64,000 nt of DNA from Microbacterium proteolyticum (GTDB lineage: Bacteria; Actinomycetota; Actinomycetes; Actinomycetales; Microbacteriaceae): positions 3,534,001-3,598,000 of the forward strand of contig NZ_CP121274.1 of assembly GCF_029639405.1 (NCBI RefSeq), given 5' to 3'. A program made the position numbers and the translations under genes. Each line of letters begins with the position of its first letter. The first letter of the stretch is position 1. Positions 60,609 through 64,000 of this stretch are shown here, in pieces. Below the pieces are notes generated by a model, which saw only the letters and a program-made list of their open reading frames with translations, was not told where the DNA came from and searched no databases.

Positions 60609-62667
60609 CGGACACGGCGTCGTCGAGCAACGGTGCGAGCGTCTCCGCGAACGTTCTCGTCAGGTGACCCTTGTCGCGCAGAACCTTCACTCCTCCGATG
60701 ACGAGCGGACAGCGGCTCTCGTCGCAGTACACGTCGGTGAGATCGAGCGGGTAGACGCCCGCGGTCCCCTGCGCAGCGGCGATGATGAGGTCTCGCTCGG
60801 CGAACGCCGTGTCCCGATCGACGGAGCAGTCCTCGGCCGAGCCCGGACGATACGTGCAGTTGAGGTCGCGCACGGCATCGACGACCGGGTTATCGGCGAT
60901 CGCGAGGATCGGCGTACCCGAAGCGATGAGCGGCGCCCACGCCTCGCGGAACCCCGCCACCCCGGCGTCCTCGCTGGGCTTCCCCTCCGCGTCGAGGAAG
61001 ACCGATTTGCGGGCGGAGTAGCTGTTCACGGCGAAAAGGAAGGGCGGCATCTGTGCGAGTTCGGCCCGCAAGGACTCGCCCCACGCCAGGCAGGAGCTGA
61101 CCTCACGGGGAGGATCATCCCGTCGCGGCGCCGTGTTGAAAACGCAGTTGGCCTTGTAGTACGTCGTCACCTCCCAGCCGTGCTGCTCGGCGAGCGCCAC
61201 CACGGCGGGCAGCAACGCGGCCGCGTGGGAGTTGCCGATGAGCAGGACCCGTCGGTCCGAGCCCTCGACCCCGAAAGTGCACCGCTTGACCTCGACGCCG
61301 GTCGTCGACGTGCGGCACTTCGTCGACTCCAGAGGAGACCTGTCGAGGTTCGCGTTGAGTCGCGGAACGCTCTCGGTCCATGTTTCCGTCTCGCACTGGG
61401 CATCCACCGCCCCGGCGCCGAAACACTCGTCGGCCGAAGAGGCCAGCTCGGCCGTTGCTCGCAGGTCGCTCTCCGTCGCACGATCAGTCGCGACCAGGCC
61501 GCCGCCGGCGAGAGCGGCGACCAGGACGAGCGCGGCGACCGGCGCCCACGGACGTGCCCGTGAAGGTCGAACGCGGATCCAGCTCATGGCCGGCTTCTCG
61601 ACCCACACATGGGTGAGCCAGGCGAGGAGGACCGCCGATGCGATGATGCCCGCCCCGGTGAGGAAGTCGGGACGGTGTCCGGTCACCTCGATGACGAAGA
61701 TGAGGATCGGCCAGTGCCACAGGTAGAAGCCGTAGCTGATCCCGCCGAACCACACGAGAGGGCGTCGAGCGAGAAGATTCTGCACACCACCCCGGGCGGG
61801 ACCGCCGGTGCCCGACACGATCACCAGAACCGCCGCCAGTGTCGGCCAGAGAGCCGCCGGACCCGGGAAGGTCGCTCCCGCGTTCAAGACGAACCCGCAG
61901 AGAACGATCCCCGCAAGACCGACCCATCCCGCAATCGCCCTCAGGATGCCGGGCAGAACCACACCCGACAGCAGAAGAGCGCTCAAGCTCCCCAGTCCGA
62001 ACTCCCACACCCGCGCGAAGGTGTTGTAGTACGCCTCCGACTGGTTCACGCCGACGGCGTACACCGCGTAGGCGAGGGAAGCCGCCGACCCGACCGCGAC
62101 GAGGAGGGTCAGTGCGCGGCGAGAGTCCTTCGCCAGACGAGCCCGAACGATCAGCATGGCCACCAGGAAGAACACCAACCAGATGACGTAGAACTGTCCC
62201 TGAACCGACATCGCCCAGAAGTTCTGCACGGGTGACTGGAAGTTGTCACGTGCGAGGTAGTCGTTCCCCGACTTGAACAGCCACCAGTTCTCCACGTAGA
62301 GCGCAGAAGCGAGGATCTCGGTGAAGGTCTGCTGCCATTGCGAGCTCACCAGAAGGACCGGCGTCAGCAGCCCGACGACGGCCAGAACCACGGCGGCGGC
62401 GGGGAACAAGCGCGCGGCGAGACGCAGCAGGTAGCCGGAGGCACTCACCCGGCCGGTCCGGGTGATGTGTCCCAGAAGAGTGATCGTCGTAAGAAAACCC
62501 GCGATCACGAAGAACACATCGACACCGCCGGAGACACGCCCGAGCCAGATGTGGAACACCGCCACCAGGATCGCGGCCACGGCGCGGACGCCCTCGATCT
62601 CCGGGCGATAGTTGGCCGACGCGCGCTTGTCGTGCGCGCGCGTCGCGCTGCCGGCCGACTCGACCAT
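60580..62667 (-). CDS. Acyltransferase-3/OafA-type membrane protein with SGNH domain
   Basis: 695 residues. Residues about 17-400 are an acyltransferase-3 membrane domain with around ten helices: YRPEIEGVRAVAAILVAVFHIWL (catalytic His), DVFFVIAGFL, then helices to about residue 410. The C-terminal 280 residues form an extracellular SGNH domain: LLIGNSHAAALLPAV (block I GxSH variant) and the late DKGHLTR (catalytic D/H). Transfers acyl groups to cell-surface glycans, as OafA/OatA. ATG 62667 is assumed; ribosome-binding site is weak. Six Cys in the SGNH part fit disulfides outside the cell. Confidence 0.9.
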   Translation of the reverse strand: MVESAGSATRAHDKRASANYRPEIEGVRAVAAILVAVFHIWLGRVSGGVDVFFVIAGFLTTITLLGHITRTGRVSASGYLLRLAARLFPAAAVVLAVVGLLTPVLLVSSQWQQTFTEILASALYVENWWLFKSGNDYLARDNFQSPVQNFWAMSVQGQFYVIWLVFFLVAMLIVRARLAKDSRRALTLLVAVGSAASLAYAVYAVGVNQSEAYYNTFARVWEFGLGSLSALLLSGVVLPGILRAIAGWVGLAGIVLCGFVLNAGATFPGPAALWPTLAAVLVIVSGTGGPARGGVQNLLARRPLVWFGGISYGFYLWHWPILIFVIEVTGHRPDFLTGAGIIASAVLLAWLTHVWVEKPAMSWIRVRPSRARPWAPVAALVLVAALAGGGLVATDRATESDLRATAELASSADECFGAGAVDAQCETETWTESVPRLNANLDRSPLESTKCRTSTTGVEVKRCTFGVEGSDRRVLLIGNSHAAALLPAVVALAEQHGWEVTTYYKANCVFNTAPRRDDPPREVSSCLAWGESLRAELAQMPPFLFAVNSYSARKSVFLDAEGKPSEDAGVAGFREAWAPLIASGTPILAIADNPVVDAVRDLNCTYRPGSAEDCSVDRDTAFAERDLIIAAAQGTAGVYPLDLTDVYCDESRCPLVIGGVKVLRDKGHLTRTFAETLAPLLDDAVSVIPGVEAAG

Positions 62668-62847
62668 CACAGCGCCGCTCGAACCAAGGACACAGTACGC
62701 ATGGAACCCCCCATGCCGGCCCTCGTCGCACACACTTACGCGGCGACTCCCCCCAAGGGCCGGCGAATGGCACCAGACTACGCAGATTCCGTGGCCCGCG
62801 TCATCCCGTGGGGTGCGTGGGCGGATCCGCACGTGAACGGTCCGTGG

Positions 62848-62920
62848 TGCCGGCTACAGGACTTGAACCTGCAACCCCCGTATTACAAGTACGGTGCGCT
62901 ACCAATTGCGCCAAGCCGGC
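62848..62920 (-). tRNA. tRNA-Thr (TGT)
   Basis: Minus-strand cloverleaf: acceptor GCCGGCT/AGCCGGC, anticodon stem CCGTA/TACGG with loop CTTGTAA, giving anticodon TGT for ACA codons; T-arm GCAGGTTCAAGTCCTGT. Discriminator A; CCA not encoded. No integrated element or att-like repeat is seen around it. Confidence 0.95.
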
Positions 62921-63169
62921 GAGCCGCGGAGATCCGCGGACCTGACTGCAGTGGAGATCGATCCGCCGCATCCGACACGCAGGCCGGTGAGCACGAGTCT
63001 ATCGAGCTACGGCCACGCTCATGGCCTCGCTTGGACAGGAGGCGGACAACGAGCCGCGCGCGGTCGTCCTGCTGCACACTGATCCCTTCCGGACATGGAT
63101 GAAGCCCACGATGGCCCCGGCACGGAGATTCCCCTACTGTGTGCGGTGAGCCACGAACCTGGGGGAATC

Positions 63170-64000
63170 ATGGGGATCTTGTCGCGCCGGAGCATGTTGA
63201 CCGCAGCGGCCTGGGGCGCTCCGTCGATCGCCCTCACCGCGGGGAGTCCGCAGAGGGCCGAAGCGGCCGAAGCGACGACGCCGGAGTCCATCTGGGCCGT
63301 GACGGATCCCATCGCGATCGACGTCACCTCCTCGAGATGGGCAGTCGATGCGACCGGGGCCACAGACTCGACGGCGGGGTTGAATGCGGCGATAGCGGCC
63401 GCGCCCGTCGGAGCCACGCTCATGCTGCGGGGAGAGTTCCTCTTCAACTCCTCGGTGTCGATCCCAGGGTCGAAGTTCCTCACCATCGATGCGCGTGACG
63501 CGACGCTCGTACGCGGGGGTGACGGCTTCCTGATGCGCGCCGCCGGATCCCTCGAATCACCCACCTCCGTGACCACGGTGGTGACCGCCTCGACCGTGCT
63601 CGACGGCCAGACCTATTCGTTCTCCCGCCTCACCCTGAATGAGGCACGCAACTGGGCGAGAGGAGACGTCGTCAAGGTCGTCGCGGACGACCCGGCCCCC
63701 ACCGCTCGCTACGCATCCGGCGCCGCTTCGATCCCACGGATCGGCGAATTCGCGACGGTCTTCCGGGTGGATGGCACCACCGTCGACCTGGTCAGCACTC
63801 TCATCGACGCGTACCAGACCAACGTGCGCGTCGCGCGACTGGCCCCGGGGTCGGCGACGTTCCTCGGCGGCACCTGGGACATCACCGACGGAGTACTGAG
63901 CGGTCGAGTCGTCGGCGGGGCCATACGGTGCACGAACCTCACGCAACCGACGGTTCTGGATCAGGAGGCACTTCGAGACGTCGGACAACCCGTGATGATG
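63170..64000 (+). CDS. Tat-type exported protein, probably right-handed beta-helix (cut by window end)
   Basis: 277 residues visible, open at the right edge. The N-terminus MGILSRRSMLTAAAWGAPS carries a twin-arginine-like RR followed by a hydrophobic stretch and an AEA-type cleavage region (about residue 32). The mature part starts with WAVDATGATDSTAGLNAAIAAAP, the D-x-T-x-x-l-x-A-i pattern that opens pectate-lyase-3/tailspike-type beta-helix proteins, followed by FLTIDARDATLVRGGDG. Such proteins act on or bind polysaccharides. GGGGG precedes ATG 63170. The ORF lacks a stop inside the window. Confidence 0.82.
   Translation, partial: MGILSRRSMLTAAAWGAPSIALTAGSPQRAEAAEATTPESIWAVTDPIAIDVTSSRWAVDATGATDSTAGLNAAIAAAPVGATLMLRGEFLFNSSVSIPGSKFLTIDARDATLVRGGDGFLMRAAGSLESPTSVTTVVTASTVLDGQTYSFSRLTLNEARNWARGDVVKVVADDPAPTARYASGAASIPRIGEFATVFRVDGTTVDLVSTLIDAYQTNVRVARLAPGSATFLGGTWDITDGVLSGRVVGGAIRCTNLTQPTVLDQEALRDVGQPVMM

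Noticed and set aside
62848..62920. tRNA-Thr as integration site of a genomic island
   Set aside because: No integrase, no repeated tRNA 3' end and no base-composition break are visible inside the window.

Overview
The window is chromosomal DNA of a high-GC actinobacterium, most likely a Microbacteriaceae member close to Microbacterium. The evidence is indirect: very GC-rich codon use, two Lsr2 nucleoid proteins, an ImuA'-ImuB-DnaE2 mutasome with an actinobacterial LexA box, a groEL under tandem CIRCE sites, a bacterial XPB helicase, an IdeR/DtxR regulator, DUF3027, DUF3263 and DUF2510 genes, and the recurring word GGATGCC/GGCATCC. There is no phage, IS element, CRISPR array or rRNA. Coding density is high and no gene-free stretch exceeds 300 bases.

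Layout. 1-3.9 kb: the end of a carbohydrate ABC operon (two permeases and a glycogen-debranching-type enzyme). 4-7.3 kb: YbaK-type deacylase, an amino-acid dehydrogenase, and two lsr2 paralogues around an acetolactate decarboxylase. 7.4-17.1 kb: amino-acid permease, HTH regulator/SDR divergon, MacAB-like ABC operon, TetR regulator, CPBP protease, and an azoreductase/HxlR divergon. 17.1-21.5 kb: tRNA-Ala, a hendecad-repeat membrane coiled-coil protein, a GNAT enzyme, galU, 5-formyl-THF cyclo-ligase, an FmdB-type protein and mscL. 21.6-26.3 kb: a large SF1-like protein that lacks the Walker lysine and carries a C-terminal MTES_1575-type nuclease-like region, divergent from an O6-alkylguanine transferase homologue whose active-site Cys is Val. 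26.4-30 kb: acetate/monocarboxylate symporter with its DUF485 partner, a divergent GAF-LuxR regulator, a cysteine-free HesB-like protein, tRNA-Arg. 30-34 kb: NRDE protein, coaBC, a peroxiredoxin-like protein and a DUF2510 membrane protein. 34-39.9 kb: SOS mutasome operon. 39.9-44.4 kb: isochorismatase-like hydrolase, HNH protein with an odd small-ORF/terminator leader, M23 peptidase behind a long 5' leader (possible c-di-AMP riboswitch), IdeR/DtxR, serC. 44.6-52 kb: DUF3027, cold-shock-domain protein, small membrane protein, XPB N-domain protein, XPB helicase, and a two-component system. 52-58.2 kb: groEL, csp, LytR_C protein, DUF3263, DUF2332, msrB, nitroreductase, DMT transporter. 58.3-64 kb: amylosucrase-like GH13 enzyme, small hypothetical protein, SGNH-fused acyltransferase, tRNA-Thr, and the start of a Tat-type exported protein running off the right end.

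Two observations span the window. At least thirteen genes have a TANNNT-like -10 hexamer ending 6-8 bases before the start codon, which predicts leaderless transcripts and settles several starts. Intrinsic terminators are frequent and several share a GGATGCC/GGCATCC core. The most unusual locus is 21.6-26.3 kb, where two proteins that each appear to have lost their catalytic residue are encoded divergently.
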